A DNA stretch of 42,232 nt, from assembly GCF_002923755.1 (NCBI RefSeq), contig NZ_PGFZ01000004.1, positions 121,298 to 163,529 on the forward strand. The letters run 5' to 3'. A model generated the notes under the pieces. The model was not told the DNA's origin, searched no databases, and saw only the letters and a program-made list of their open reading frames with translations. This stretch comes from Methylovulum psychrotolerans. Lineage in GTDB: Bacteria > Pseudomonadota > Gammaproteobacteria > Methylococcales > Methylomonadaceae. Shown here piece by piece: positions 33,759 to 42,177 of the stretch (its first letter is position 1; the number at the start of each line of letters is the position of its first letter). Both the position numbers and the translations under genes were made by a program.

Positions 33759-34663
33759 TGATAAGCAAAGCCTTTCCCAGCACGGTCGAGCCTAGGGTAA
33801 CCGTTACCCTAACCAGCCTTATTGAGCTGGCGGGCTTTGCCGTGCGCATTAAGCTGCACCATCCGCAGTTTCGGGCCCGCCAAAGCGGCGGTTATGTGTC
33901 GCGCTTTAAAGGCCGGGGTATGGAGTTTGAAGAGGCGAGAATTTATCAGGCGGGTGATGATATCCGTAGCATCGATTGGCGGGTGACGGCACGGACAGGG
34001 ACGACCCATACCAAAGTCTTCCGTGAAGAGCGTGAAAAACCGGTATTTATTTCCGTGGATAACCGTGCGGCGATGCACTTTGCCACGCGAGGCGTGTTTA
34101 AATCGGTTTTGGCCGCTAAATTGGCGGGGCTGTTGGCTTGGACGGCACAGCAGCAAGGCGACAGGATAGGCGGGCAGTTGTTTACCGAGCAGTTTTGCTG
34201 CGAACTGAAGCCGCAAAACGGGCGGCCAGCGGTATTGCGGTTTTTGGATTTGCTGGTGAAAGGCACTTGTGGGGCGAGTGCGGCGATTGTCTCGCTGGAG
34301 CAGGTGTTGGCACGGCTCACCCATCATGCCCGCCCGGGCAGCTTGGTGTATGTTATCAGTGATTTTCGCGGCTTGGATGCGAAGGCGGAGATTCATCTCG
34401 CCAAATTGTCGGAGCATTGCGATGTGGTGCTGGTATTTGTTTATGACGCGCTGGAAAAAGCCCTGCCCACTTATCAAGGCCGTTACCGCTTTACCGACCA
34501 AGTCCGCGAAGTCGTTATCGACAGTGCCGATAGCCCGCGTTTGCAGGCTTATCAGCAGCATTTTGCCGACCGCCAACAGCGCTTGGAACAATTGGCAAAA
34601 AAGCCCGGTTTGGCCTTAATCCAATGCAGTACCACCGACGACCCGCTAGCCTGTTTACGATGA
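33758..34663 (+). CDS. DUF58 domain protein
   Basis: The start is ATG 33758, overlapping the moxR stop by one base (TGATG); the open frame formally begins one codon earlier at TTG 33755. The 301-residue product has the DUF58 core: GRGMEFEEARIYQAGDDIRS and IDWRVTARTGTTHTKVFREE, then a VWA-like fold (PVFISVDNRAAM, LVYVISDFRGLD). DUF58 proteins usually follow MoxR and are thought to bridge the ATPase to the membrane VWA proteins. No membrane segment is evident, so it should be cytoplasmic. Confidence 0.9.
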   Translation: MISKAFPSTVEPRVTVTLTSLIELAGFAVRIKLHHPQFRARQSGGYVSRFKGRGMEFEEARIYQAGDDIRSIDWRVTARTGTTHTKVFREEREKPVFISVDNRAAMHFATRGVFKSVLAAKLAGLLAWTAQQQGDRIGGQLFTEQFCCELKPQNGRPAVLRFLDLLVKGTCGASAAIVSLEQVLARLTHHARPGSLVYVISDFRGLDAKAEIHLAKLSEHCDVVLVFVYDALEKALPTYQGRYRFTDQVREVVIDSADSPRLQAYQQHFADRQQRLEQLAKKPGLALIQCSTTDDPLACLR

Positions 34664-34693
34664 TTTCCCTGTTGGTTTTTTCCTGAGCCTATT

Positions 34694-35200
34694 ATGCAGC
34701 CTACGCAATTGGAACTGAAAGGGCTACATTTGCCCGAAGCCCTGTCATGGTGGCCGCCCGCTTGGGGCTGGTGGCTGGTGGCGGCCGCCGCTGTGTTGGT
34801 GCCGGCGCTCTTGTTTGCCTGGTATCGGCGGTTGACCCGCCAAACGGCGGTTAAAACCGCGAAAAAACTGCTGGCGGCACTAAAACAGAATCCTGACTTG
34901 GATAATGGCCAAAAATTACGCGAACTGTCCGTCTTGCTAAGGCGAGTGGCGATCAGTATCGCGCCTGACCCTAGCCAAGTCGCGGGGTTAACCGGAGCGC
35001 GGTGGTTGGCGTTTCTCGACCAAGGTTTGCCCGACGCGCCTTTTAGTTTAGGGGTCGGGGCGGCTCTTGCCGATGGCCCTTATCGGCGCAGCGTTCTGGG
35101 CGATGCCCAGATAGCGCAACTTTTCACCCTTTGCGAGGCTTGGCTGAAAGACTGTGTCCCAGCCTACCGCCGCGCCAAACGACAAAAAAAATCCTTATGA
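34694..35200 (+). CDS. DUF4381 membrane protein
   Basis: The 168-residue protein has one clear membrane helix (about 20-43, PPAWGWWLVAAAAVLVPALL) followed by WYRRLTRQ and a cytoplasmic helical domain (LKQNPDLDNGQKLRELSVLL, GARWLAFLDQGLP). This is the usual DUF4381 layout in MoxR-Bat operons. Its stop overlaps the batA start in ATGA (35197-35200). It probably forms part of the membrane complex with the two VWA proteins. No catalytic residues are recognised. Confidence 0.87.
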   Translation: MQPTQLELKGLHLPEALSWWPPAWGWWLVAAAAVLVPALLFAWYRRLTRQTAVKTAKKLLAALKQNPDLDNGQKLRELSVLLRRVAISIAPDPSQVAGLTGARWLAFLDQGLPDAPFSLGVGAALADGPYRRSVLGDAQIAQLFTLCEAWLKDCVPAYRRAKRQKKSL

Positions 35201-36171
35201 TCCATTTGGAATGGCCTTGGTTATTGTTGGCCTTACCCGTGCCGCTAGCGGTCTATTGGTTGCTGCCCAGTCATCGGGTATTGGAGCAGGCGGCCTTGAA
35301 AGTCCCGTTTCTGGAAGACTTCGACGATGGGCATACCTTGGTCATTAGCCAAAAAAAATGGCCGTTGTGGTTGGCGGCAGTGGCTTGGGGTCTGTTAGTG
35401 TTGGCCTGCGCCCGTCCGCAGTGGTTGGGCGAGCCGATTGAACAGGCGGTCAGTGGCCGGGATTTGATGCTGGCGGTGGATTTGTCCGGCAGTATGGAGG
35501 CGCAGGATTTTATTTTAAATAAGGAGCCGGTCGATCGGTTGACTGCCGCTAAGTCGGTGGCGAATGATTTTATCAACCGTCGGGTTGGCGACCGTATCGG
35601 CTTGATTTTGTTCGGTAGCCAAGCGTATTTGCAAACCCCGCTGACCTTTGACAGAAAAACGGTCATGACCTTGTTGGACGAGGCGCAATTGGGTTTGGCA
35701 GGCGATAATACCGCTATCGGCGATGCCATTGGTTTGGCGGTCAAGCGATTGGGTCAGCAGCCGGAAAATAGCCGTGTTTTGGTGCTGATGACCGACGGTG
35801 CCAATACGGCGGGTGAAGTTTCGCCGTTAAAGGCGGCGCAACTGGCGGAATCGAAACATTTGAAGATTTATACGATTGGTATCGGTGCGGATGAAATGCT
35901 GGTGCGCAGTTGGTTTGGCAGCCGTAAAGTGAACCCGTCGACAGATTTGGACGAGGGTACCTTGGTAAAAATTGCCGAAAGCACGGGCGGGCGGTATTTT
36001 CGGGCGCGTAACACCGATGAGCTGAACAATATTTACCGTTTGCTGGATGAGTTGGAACCGGTCGAAAAAGACAAGCAGTATTATCGGCCACACAGCGAAC
36101 TGTTTTATTGGCCTCTGGGCTTTGCGTTGGCGTTGGCGGCGGGGTTGTGTGTCCGGCGGGTGAGGTTGTGA
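35197..36171 (+). CDS. BatA-like membrane VWA protein
   Basis: ATG 35197 (MIHLEWPWLLLALPVPLAVY) gives 324 residues. The frame extends upstream inside the DUF4381 gene, but the ATGA overlap and the family N-terminus fix the start. Two membrane helices (about 6-24 and 56-72) are followed by a von Willebrand A domain (about 90-280) with a complete MIDAS start, DLSGSM (95-100), and LVLMTDGAN. A last helix is near residues 305-320. The first loop carries the aerotolerance motif of the Bat family. It likely binds a divalent metal and a protein ligand in the periplasm. Confidence 0.92.
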   Translation: MIHLEWPWLLLALPVPLAVYWLLPSHRVLEQAALKVPFLEDFDDGHTLVISQKKWPLWLAAVAWGLLVLACARPQWLGEPIEQAVSGRDLMLAVDLSGSMEAQDFILNKEPVDRLTAAKSVANDFINRRVGDRIGLILFGSQAYLQTPLTFDRKTVMTLLDEAQLGLAGDNTAIGDAIGLAVKRLGQQPENSRVLVLMTDGANTAGEVSPLKAAQLAESKHLKIYTIGIGADEMLVRSWFGSRKVNPSTDLDEGTLVKIAESTGGRYFRARNTDELNNIYRLLDELEPVEKDKQYYRPHSELFYWPLGFALALAAGLCVRRVRL

Positions 36172-38027
36172 TGGATTGGGATTGGGCGGCTTTTCATTTT
36201 ATTAGGCCTTGGCTGTTGTTGGCGTTATTGCCGGTTATGGCGTTGGCTGTTTTGTTGTGGCGCAGCAAATTGCAGCAAGGGCTTTGGTCGGCGGTTTGTG
36301 ATGAAGCTTTGTTGCCGTATTTGTTGCAGCATAAGGCCGTGCAGCCAGCCAAAGGCTTATTCGGTGCAGGCGTTTTGGCGGGCGTTTTGGCGGTGTTTGC
36401 CTTAGCGGGGCCGACATGGCGGCAATTGCCTATGCCGGTGTTTAGAAATGCCTCTGCGGTGGTGATCGCCTTGGATTTGTCGTTGTCTATGGATGCCCAA
36501 GACATTAAGCCCAGCCGTTTGGTGAGGGCGCGTTACAAAATCGCCGATTTGTTAAAGCAGCGCCAAGACGGGCAGACCGCGTTGCTGGTGTATGCGGGGG
36601 CAGCTTTTACAGTGACTCCTCTGACGGATGATGTCCAGACTATCGCCAGCCAATTGTCGGCCTTAACTACGGACATTATGCCCAGTGCGGGCAGCGATAC
36701 GCCAGCGGCAATCGCTAAGGCGGTCGAATTGCTTAAGCAGGCTGGTTTGCCAAAAGGGCAGATTGTTCTGGTCACCGACGGCATTGACGGACGTACTATC
36801 CCACAAATGGTCAAGGCCTTAAGCGGCTATCAGTTGTCGGTATTAGGGGTGGGTACGCCGGATGGCGCACCGATTCCAGAGGCGGGCGGCGGTTTTGTCA
36901 AAGACCGGCAAGGCGGGATTATTATCCCAAAATTGGCGGCGGGGCCACTGGCGGAGTTGGCGCAAGCCGGGCAGGGCATTTATCAGACCATCAGTGCTGA
37001 TGACGGCGACATTAAGAATTTGCAGGCGTTGTTAGGACAAGCCAGCCAACAGGATGGTAAAGCCAGTAACGGTACCATTCCGGTCTGGGATGATAAGGGG
37101 CCATGGCTGTTGCTGTTGATTTTGCCGGTGGTGGCCTTAGGTTTTAGGAAAGGTGTGTTGGCTATCGGTATGTTGGCACTGTTGCCCCTACCGCAAAACA
37201 GTTATGCGGGCGGCTGGCAAGATGCATGGCAAAGCCCTGACCAACAGGCACAAGCGCAGTATCGGCAACAGCATTATTCGGAAGCCGCCCGGCAATTTAC
37301 CGATAAGCAATGGCAAGCGGCGGCACATTATCAGGCCGGGGAATACGATAAGGCGGTGGAGGCTTACCAGGCCGACCCGCAAGCGGGTAATGCCGATTAT
37401 TTTTATAATTTAGGCAATGCGCTGGCGCAATCAGGGCAATTGGAAGCCGCCCTTAAATCTTATGAGCAAGCCTTAGCCATCAAGCCTGATGATGCCGATA
37501 CCCTCTATGCTAAGGATCTGGTGGCCAAAGAATTGGCTAAACTTAAGCCAGAGAACCCGCAGGATAAGCAGGATAAGCAGGATAAGCAGGATAAGCAGGA
37601 CGGCCAATCGTCACCACAAGATAAATCCCAGCAAAGCCAAAGCCAAGGCCAGAATCAAGAACAAAGTCAAGATCAAGGACAAGAAAAGCAAGGCAGCACC
37701 GAGAACGAACAAAAGCCGCCGCAAAAGCCGGAACACCCGGACCAGCCAGAAGTTGGGCAGCCAGACCAAAAGCCGCAAAAAAGCCCTAACCAGGATGCTA
37801 AAGGGCAAACTGTGCCAGACTCAAAAGCAGCGGCGCCTAAACCGGATGCCGAACAGTCTAAACAGGCCAAAGATCTCGGCTCGGTCGAATCGGCCGAGCA
37901 ACACCAAGCTGAGGAGCAGTGGCTAAAGCGTATTCCTGATGATCCGGCGGGATTGTTAAAACGCAAATTCAAATATCAATACGGTCGTGGCGGGCAGCCA
38001 AGCACTCTGCCTGAAAAAGAATGGTAA
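36171..38027 (+). CDS. BatB-like VWA-TPR membrane protein with Gln/Lys-rich tail
   Basis: ATG 36171 shares a base with the batA stop (TGATG) and gives 618 residues. Two membrane helices (about 11-30 and 62-80) precede a VWA domain with a complete MIDAS (DLSLSMD, 102-108; LVTDGID, 200-206). A third helix lies at about 310-345. A TPR region (about 375-445, with YFYNLGNALAQSGQLEAALK) follows. The last 150 residues are a disordered Gln/Lys/Asp/Pro-rich tail with a QDK tandem repeat. The VWA-TPR fusion corresponds to BatB plus BatC. A BatD-type gene normally comes next and is missing; the following gene is a protease with its own leader. Confidence 0.92.
   Translation: MDWDWAAFHFIRPWLLLALLPVMALAVLLWRSKLQQGLWSAVCDEALLPYLLQHKAVQPAKGLFGAGVLAGVLAVFALAGPTWRQLPMPVFRNASAVVIALDLSLSMDAQDIKPSRLVRARYKIADLLKQRQDGQTALLVYAGAAFTVTPLTDDVQTIASQLSALTTDIMPSAGSDTPAAIAKAVELLKQAGLPKGQIVLVTDGIDGRTIPQMVKALSGYQLSVLGVGTPDGAPIPEAGGGFVKDRQGGIIIPKLAAGPLAELAQAGQGIYQTISADDGDIKNLQALLGQASQQDGKASNGTIPVWDDKGPWLLLLILPVVALGFRKGVLAIGMLALLPLPQNSYAGGWQDAWQSPDQQAQAQYRQQHYSEAARQFTDKQWQAAAHYQAGEYDKAVEAYQADPQAGNADYFYNLGNALAQSGQLEAALKSYEQALAIKPDDADTLYAKDLVAKELAKLKPENPQDKQDKQDKQDKQDGQSSPQDKSQQSQSQGQNQEQSQDQGQEKQGSTENEQKPPQKPEHPDQPEVGQPDQKPQKSPNQDAKGQTVPDSKAAAPKPDAEQSKQAKDLGSVESAEQHQAEEQWLKRIPDDPAGLLKRKFKYQYGRGGQPSTLPEKEW
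37560..37595. repeat. 9-bp tandem repeat in batB
   Basis: Four perfect copies of CAGGATAAG encode (QDK)4 in the disordered tail. The unit is a multiple of three, so slippage would change tail length without changing frame. Confidence 0.9.
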
Positions 38028-38210
38028 GGTATCCGCCCTTTGTGAAAGCGCGCCCCCCAGCTTTGCGTTTTTCTGACAAAGTTTGTCATTAAACGACCAT
38101 CTGCAACCTTTATACTGCCCCGAACGCTTATAGGCAGTGAATTCAAGTTAATAATACCCAAAAAAATGGGCAATTATTATCCGTTTTTAAAAGATGAAAT
38201 AGGTCACACT

Positions 38211-38978
38211 ATGATAAAGTTACTGGGCGTATTGTTAAGCGGCTGGCTGGCGGTGGGCGCGGCTACCGTGCAGGCGGAGTCAAAGTTACCCGATACCTTG
38301 GCGAAAATAAAGCCCGGCATTGTGGCGGTAGGCACTTACTTGCCTAAACGCAACCCGCGGGCCAGTTTTATGGGAACGGGATTTGTGATAGCGCCGGGTA
38401 ATCTGGTGGTCACTAATGCACATGTCATCCCGGAACTGTTAGATCGCGAGCATCTTGAAGAAGTGGCTGTTTTTTATCGCCAAGGCGATGAAGAGCGGAT
38501 GCTGCCCGCCACCGTGGCCGCTACCGATAAGGCGCATGATTTGGCGGTGTTAAAAATTAGCGCAACCTTAACCGCGCTGCCATTAGGTGATGCCGCCGCC
38601 GTCAGGGAAGGGCAAGTTTATGCGTTTACCGGCTATCCCATCGGTATGGTGCTGGGTTTGTTTCCGGTAACGCATAGGGGCATGATTTCTGCTATTACGC
38701 CCAATGTAATCCCGACCATAAACGCCGGACAAATTAATCCGAAGCTGATTTCGCGTTTGGAAACGCCTTATAAGGTGTTTCAGTTGGATGCGACCGCCTA
38801 TCCGGGCAACAGCGGCAGTCCGCTTTATGATGCGGATAGCGGCAAGGTGGTCGGGGTGATCGATAAGGTGTTTGTCCAAGAAAGCAAGGAGAGCGTGCTC
38901 TCCCATCCTAGCGGCATCAGTTATGCTATCCCTGTCACCCATTTGGATAATTTGCTTAAAGATAAGCAGTTGCGTTGA
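38211..38978 (+). CDS. Secreted trypsin-like serine protease (S1C-like, no PDZ)
   Basis: ATG 38211 has AGG about 8 nt upstream and starts a signal peptide (LLGVLLSGWLAVGAATVQA); the open frame begins 45 nt earlier with residues that do not fit. The 255-residue product has a chymotrypsin fold with the full triad: His in VVTNAHVI, Asp in AHDLAVLKI, and Ser in DATAYPGNSGSPLYD. This resembles the DegP/HtrA protease core, but the chain ends right after the protease domain, so there is no PDZ domain. It should act in the periplasm. A 7-bp palindrome (TGACAAA-G-TTTGTCA) and an imperfect AT-rich hairpin lie between batB and this gene. It could take the place of a Bat-operon component, but that is speculation. 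Confidence 0.87.
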   Translation: MIKLLGVLLSGWLAVGAATVQAESKLPDTLAKIKPGIVAVGTYLPKRNPRASFMGTGFVIAPGNLVVTNAHVIPELLDREHLEEVAVFYRQGDEERMLPATVAATDKAHDLAVLKISATLTALPLGDAAAVREGQVYAFTGYPIGMVLGLFPVTHRGMISAITPNVIPTINAGQINPKLISRLETPYKVFQLDATAYPGNSGSPLYDADSGKVVGVIDKVFVQESKESVLSHPSGISYAIPVTHLDNLLKDKQLR

Positions 38979-39014
38979 TTTTTTGGCCGTGCGATTTTTG
39001 AAAAAGGTAGAATT

Positions 39015-40406
39015 GTGATCCGTATATTCCGACATTATATCTCTAGGGCTTATTTGTCTTTGCTGATAATTGAGTCCTTGGTATTTTTCGCTGCTATGTA
39101 TTTTGGTATCGGCATCCGTTTCCTGGCTGGCCCAGACTGGTATAGTGTTGAGGAAAGTCTTATTTCCAGTGCTATTTTTGCCGCTACCATGACCTTGTCC
39201 TGCTCGGCGATGGGCTTGTACCGGCGTAGTTTAAGTTTGCAGGACTACAATTTATTGGCGCGTACTAGCGCCAGCTTTGTTTTGGCATTGCTGGCTCTGA
39301 TTGTCATTTATTATTTTATTCCTACCTTGTTAATAGGGCGTAGCGTTTTGGCTATCGCTATGGTGTTGGCATTGGTTGGTATGGTGGTGACCCGCGAGTT
39401 TTTTTATAAATTTGCCAATTTGGAAAAGTTTAAAAAACGCATGTTGGTGATCGGCAGCGGCATTAAAGCCAGTAAATTGGGCGAAATCAATAATTCGTTT
39501 ATCCATAAAGGCTTTGTGGTGGTGGGATTTGTCAGTTTGCCGGGCGAGGATGTGCAGGTCGATAGCCAGCAGTTGATCTATTCCGACAGCGTTAATATCC
39601 GTGCGATCGCCGAAAACCTAAGGGCCGACGAGTTGGTGGTGGCCTTAGATGATAACCGCCGCTTTATGCCCTTGAAGGGTTTGTTGGACTGTAAGATGTC
39701 AGGCCTGAGGGTTATTGATATGGTCAACTTTTACGAGCGGGAGCAAGGTATTATTTCGCTGGAAAACACCTATCCGGGTTGGCTGATTTTTTGCGACGGA
39801 TTTACCCAAGGCGGTTTCAGGGCACTAGAAAAAAGGCTGTTTGATTTGTTTGCCAGCACGTTGCTGTTGCTGGTCACTTGGCCGGCGATGTTAATCACCG
39901 CCTTGGCCATTTATCTTGAAAGTGGCTGCGCAGGGCCGATATTGTATCGGCAGGTGCGTGTCGGTGAGGACAATAAAAATTTCGAGGTGTTAAAATTCCG
40001 CAGTATGCGCACCGATGCCGAAAAAGATGGGGCACAGTGGGCGCAGGCTCAAGATAGCCGCGTCACCCGGGTGGGGGCGTTTATCAGAAAGTGCCGCATT
40101 GATGAATTGCCGCAGATTTTTAATGTCTTTAACGGCCAAATGAGCTTTGTCGGCCCCCGTCCGGAACGGCCTGAATTTGTCTATGGTTTTGAAGAAAGAA
40201 TTCCTTATTATCGGGAACGGCATCGTGTTAAACCGGGTATCACTGGATGGGCGCAGTTATGTTACCCCTACGGTGCAAATGAAAACGATACTATCCAAAA
40301 ACTTCAATACGATTTGTACTATGTCAAAAACTACAGCTTATTCTTGGACTTATCTATTATGTTCAATACCGTCGAAGTGGTTTTATGGGGTAAGGGCGCA
40401 CGCTAA
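39015..40406 (+). CDS. EpsB-type polyprenyl glycosylphosphotransferase (exosortase-associated)
   Basis: The 463-residue enzyme starts EPS synthesis by moving a sugar phosphate to undecaprenyl phosphate. Four N-terminal membrane helices (about 13-33, 48-68, 87-106, 109-128) are followed by a Rossmann-like domain (KKRMLVIGSGIKA) and a C-terminal bacterial sugar transferase domain. That domain starts RALEKRLFDLFASTLLLLVT, then LYRQVRVGEDNKNFEVLKFR, FVGPRPERPEF and KPGITGWAQLCYPYGA. This form is the TIGR03013 type that accompanies PEP-CTERM/XrtA loci. The start is GTG 39015 with AGGTAG 3 nt upstream. Its 3' end probably overlaps the exosortase gene by up to 86 nt. Confidence 0.92.
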   Translation: MIRIFRHYISRAYLSLLIIESLVFFAAMYFGIGIRFLAGPDWYSVEESLISSAIFAATMTLSCSAMGLYRRSLSLQDYNLLARTSASFVLALLALIVIYYFIPTLLIGRSVLAIAMVLALVGMVVTREFFYKFANLEKFKKRMLVIGSGIKASKLGEINNSFIHKGFVVVGFVSLPGEDVQVDSQQLIYSDSVNIRAIAENLRADELVVALDDNRRFMPLKGLLDCKMSGLRVIDMVNFYEREQGIISLENTYPGWLIFCDGFTQGGFRALEKRLFDLFASTLLLLVTWPAMLITALAIYLESGCAGPILYRQVRVGEDNKNFEVLKFRSMRTDAEKDGAQWAQAQDSRVTRVGAFIRKCRIDELPQIFNVFNGQMSFVGPRPERPEFVYGFEERIPYYRERHRVKPGITGWAQLCYPYGANENDTIQKLQYDLYYVKNYSLFLDLSIMFNTVEVVLWGKGAR

Positions 40407-41916
40407 TAGCCTCCGTCATTTACCGAACGGCTGGAGCCGTACCTTAGGCTATTTGCTGTTGTTAGTGCTGTTATCGGGTGGCTGTTTTTTTGGTACTTGG
40501 TCGTCAATCATTGAAATTTGGGCACGCTCTAAGACCTATACCCATGGCTTTGTCATCGTTCCGATTAGTCTTTGGCTGATTTGGTCGCGCCGCGATTATT
40601 ATCTCCGGTTAGTGCCGACAGTCGCTTATAGCCCATTGCTGGCGGTTTTGGCCGGAGGCTTTTTGTGGTTGTGCGGTGACCTGAGCCATATTGTGATCAT
40701 TAAACAAGTGGCGGCTGTGGCGATGCTGGTGGCGGGGATTTGGGTGGTATTAGGCCATACGGTGACGTTGAGCCTGTCTTTCCCCTTGCTGTTCCTATTT
40801 TTTATGGTGCCCATGGGTGAGGAGTTGATTCCTGCCCTGATAGAATTTACTACGACCTTTACCGTGAAGCTGATCCGCTTGACCGGTTTGCCGGTCTATC
40901 GTGACGGCCATTATTTTACCTTGACTTCGGGGAGTTGGTCGGTCATTGAGGCCTGTAGCGGCATCAGTTATCTGATTGCCTCCGTCACTTTGGGCTTTGT
41001 GTTTGCCTATCTGAATTACAGCCACTATTGGAAACGTATCTTGTTCATGCTGTTAAGCGTGGTCGTGCCGATTGTTGCCAATGGCTTCCGTGCCTATATG
41101 ATTGTCATGATCGGACATTTGAGCGACATGACGCTGGCGGTCGGGGTTGACCATCTGGTTTATGGGGGGGTATTTTTTGGTGTGGTGATGCTGCTGCTAT
41201 TTTATTTGGGCTCGTTTTGGCGGGATCCGCCATTTACCCCGATTGCCATTGTTCCTAGAAAAGCGAGTGTTTCCAGTACGCCGCAACAATTGGCGGTCAG
41301 TGTGCTGTTGCTGGCGGGATTTGGCATCTGGCAGCCATTAGCGGCTACTTTGCTCGACAAACAAGGGCAATTGGCTTTGCCTGCTTATGTGGCAACCCAA
41401 GCACTGGGTGATTGGCGGCAAACTGCCGATCCTAAATGGTTGTGGGAGCCGAAATTCCCGCGTGCCGCCGAGCATAGCAAAGCATTTTATAGCGATAGCC
41501 ATGGCAATAGTGTTGGCCTGTATTATGCCAGCTTTGGTAAGGAAGAACAGGGGGCGGAGTTGGTCAATTCCGAAAACGCCCTGGTTTCCGCCGTGGAAAG
41601 CAGACGGTTGCGCATCAGTGCTACCGATACGCTGGCATTTGCTTTAGGCCAGCAGACAGTGACGCTCAATGTGACGGTTTTGAAAGAAAATAGCGGGCAA
41701 GTCCTGGTGGTGATGGACAGTTACCAACTGAGCGGCGAAATCAGCAATAACCGCTATTGGGTTAAGGCCAGGCAATTGGTCAAACATTTAAGCGGCGATA
41801 CCTCCCCTGAACTCAAGCTGGTGCTTTGGGTACAACCTGACAATGATGATATAGCTTCTGCCAAGCGGCTATTGACGGGCTTTTTGACGGCTTGGCTTAA
41901 GCAACAGTCTATATAG
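40321..41916 (+). CDS. xrtA: Exosortase A fused to EpsI domain
   Basis: This membrane transpeptidase-like enzyme processes PEP-CTERM proteins. About eight membrane helices carry the exosortase triad: Cys in VIEACSGISYL, Arg in VANGFRAYMIVM, and His in VGVDHLVYGGVFF. YTHGFVIVPISLWLIWSRR near the N-terminus is typical. The last 180 residues are an EpsI (DUF3485) domain (LGDWRQTADPKWLW, GLYYASFGKEEQGAELV), as in known XrtA-EpsI fusions. The start is unclear: no ATG, GTG or TTG occurs in frame between the end of the sugar-transferase gene and the first helix. ATG 40321 gives 531 residues and an 86-nt overlap without a Shine-Dalgarno. Coding is certain from about 40425 on. Confidence 0.9.
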   Translation: MSKTTAYSWTYLLCSIPSKWFYGVRAHANSLRHLPNGWSRTLGYLLLLVLLSGGCFFGTWSSIIEIWARSKTYTHGFVIVPISLWLIWSRRDYYLRLVPTVAYSPLLAVLAGGFLWLCGDLSHIVIIKQVAAVAMLVAGIWVVLGHTVTLSLSFPLLFLFFMVPMGEELIPALIEFTTTFTVKLIRLTGLPVYRDGHYFTLTSGSWSVIEACSGISYLIASVTLGFVFAYLNYSHYWKRILFMLLSVVVPIVANGFRAYMIVMIGHLSDMTLAVGVDHLVYGGVFFGVVMLLLFYLGSFWRDPPFTPIAIVPRKASVSSTPQQLAVSVLLLAGFGIWQPLAATLLDKQGQLALPAYVATQALGDWRQTADPKWLWEPKFPRAAEHSKAFYSDSHGNSVGLYYASFGKEEQGAELVNSENALVSAVESRRLRISATDTLAFALGQQTVTLNVTVLKENSGQVLVVMDSYQLSGEISNNRYWVKARQLVKHLSGDTSPELKLVLWVQPDNDDIASAKRLLTGFLTAWLKQQSI

Positions 41917-42016
41917 TCTTGCTCTAATATCCCGCTTCTGAAAACAAACGGGCGCCGCCTATTTTCCTATAGGCCGCCAAAGATGCGGGGGAGCCTATAA
42001 AATGAGATGTTCCCTG

Positions 42017-42032
42017 CGGAACCTATTTTGCA
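42017..42032 (+). promoter_or_regulatory. Candidate sigma-54 promoter at the right edge
   Basis: CGGAACCTATTTTGCA has GG-N10-GC spacing and a perfect TTGCA -12 box; the -24 box keeps GG and AC of TGGCAC. The start would be near 42044, about 134 nt before ATG 42178. The leader length is close to that predicted for the PEP-CTERM gene. Confidence 0.42.
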
Positions 42033-42083
42033 AAATCCAGAAAATTTAGGCCAGGATTCTCCTTGTGCTTGTAAAAATCCGCC

Positions 42084-42099
42084 TAATTATCGATAATTA
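42084..42099. other. 16-bp perfect AT palindrome
   Basis: TAATTATCGATAATTA is fully self-complementary and lies about 78 nt before ATG 42178, downstream of the sigma-54 candidate. It may be a dimeric regulator site in the leader region; chance is possible in AT-rich DNA. Confidence 0.35.
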
Positions 42100-42177
42100 A
42101 ATTAATGCTACGAGGCCGTGCCTAGGGGGTTGACGACCCGGACGATGCCATAAAACCTACAAGGACAGCCTTAAATT

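Noticed and set aside
32772-38027. MoxR operon as a methanol dehydrogenase maturation cluster
   Set aside because: No mxa or xox gene is present; the DUF58-DUF4381-BatA-BatB order is the general Bat type.
42110-42160. Guanidine-type (mini-ykkC) riboswitch suggested by GACGACCC and GGACGA
   Set aside because: The two ACGR motifs are not in closed hairpin loops with the required stems, and no related gene is seen.
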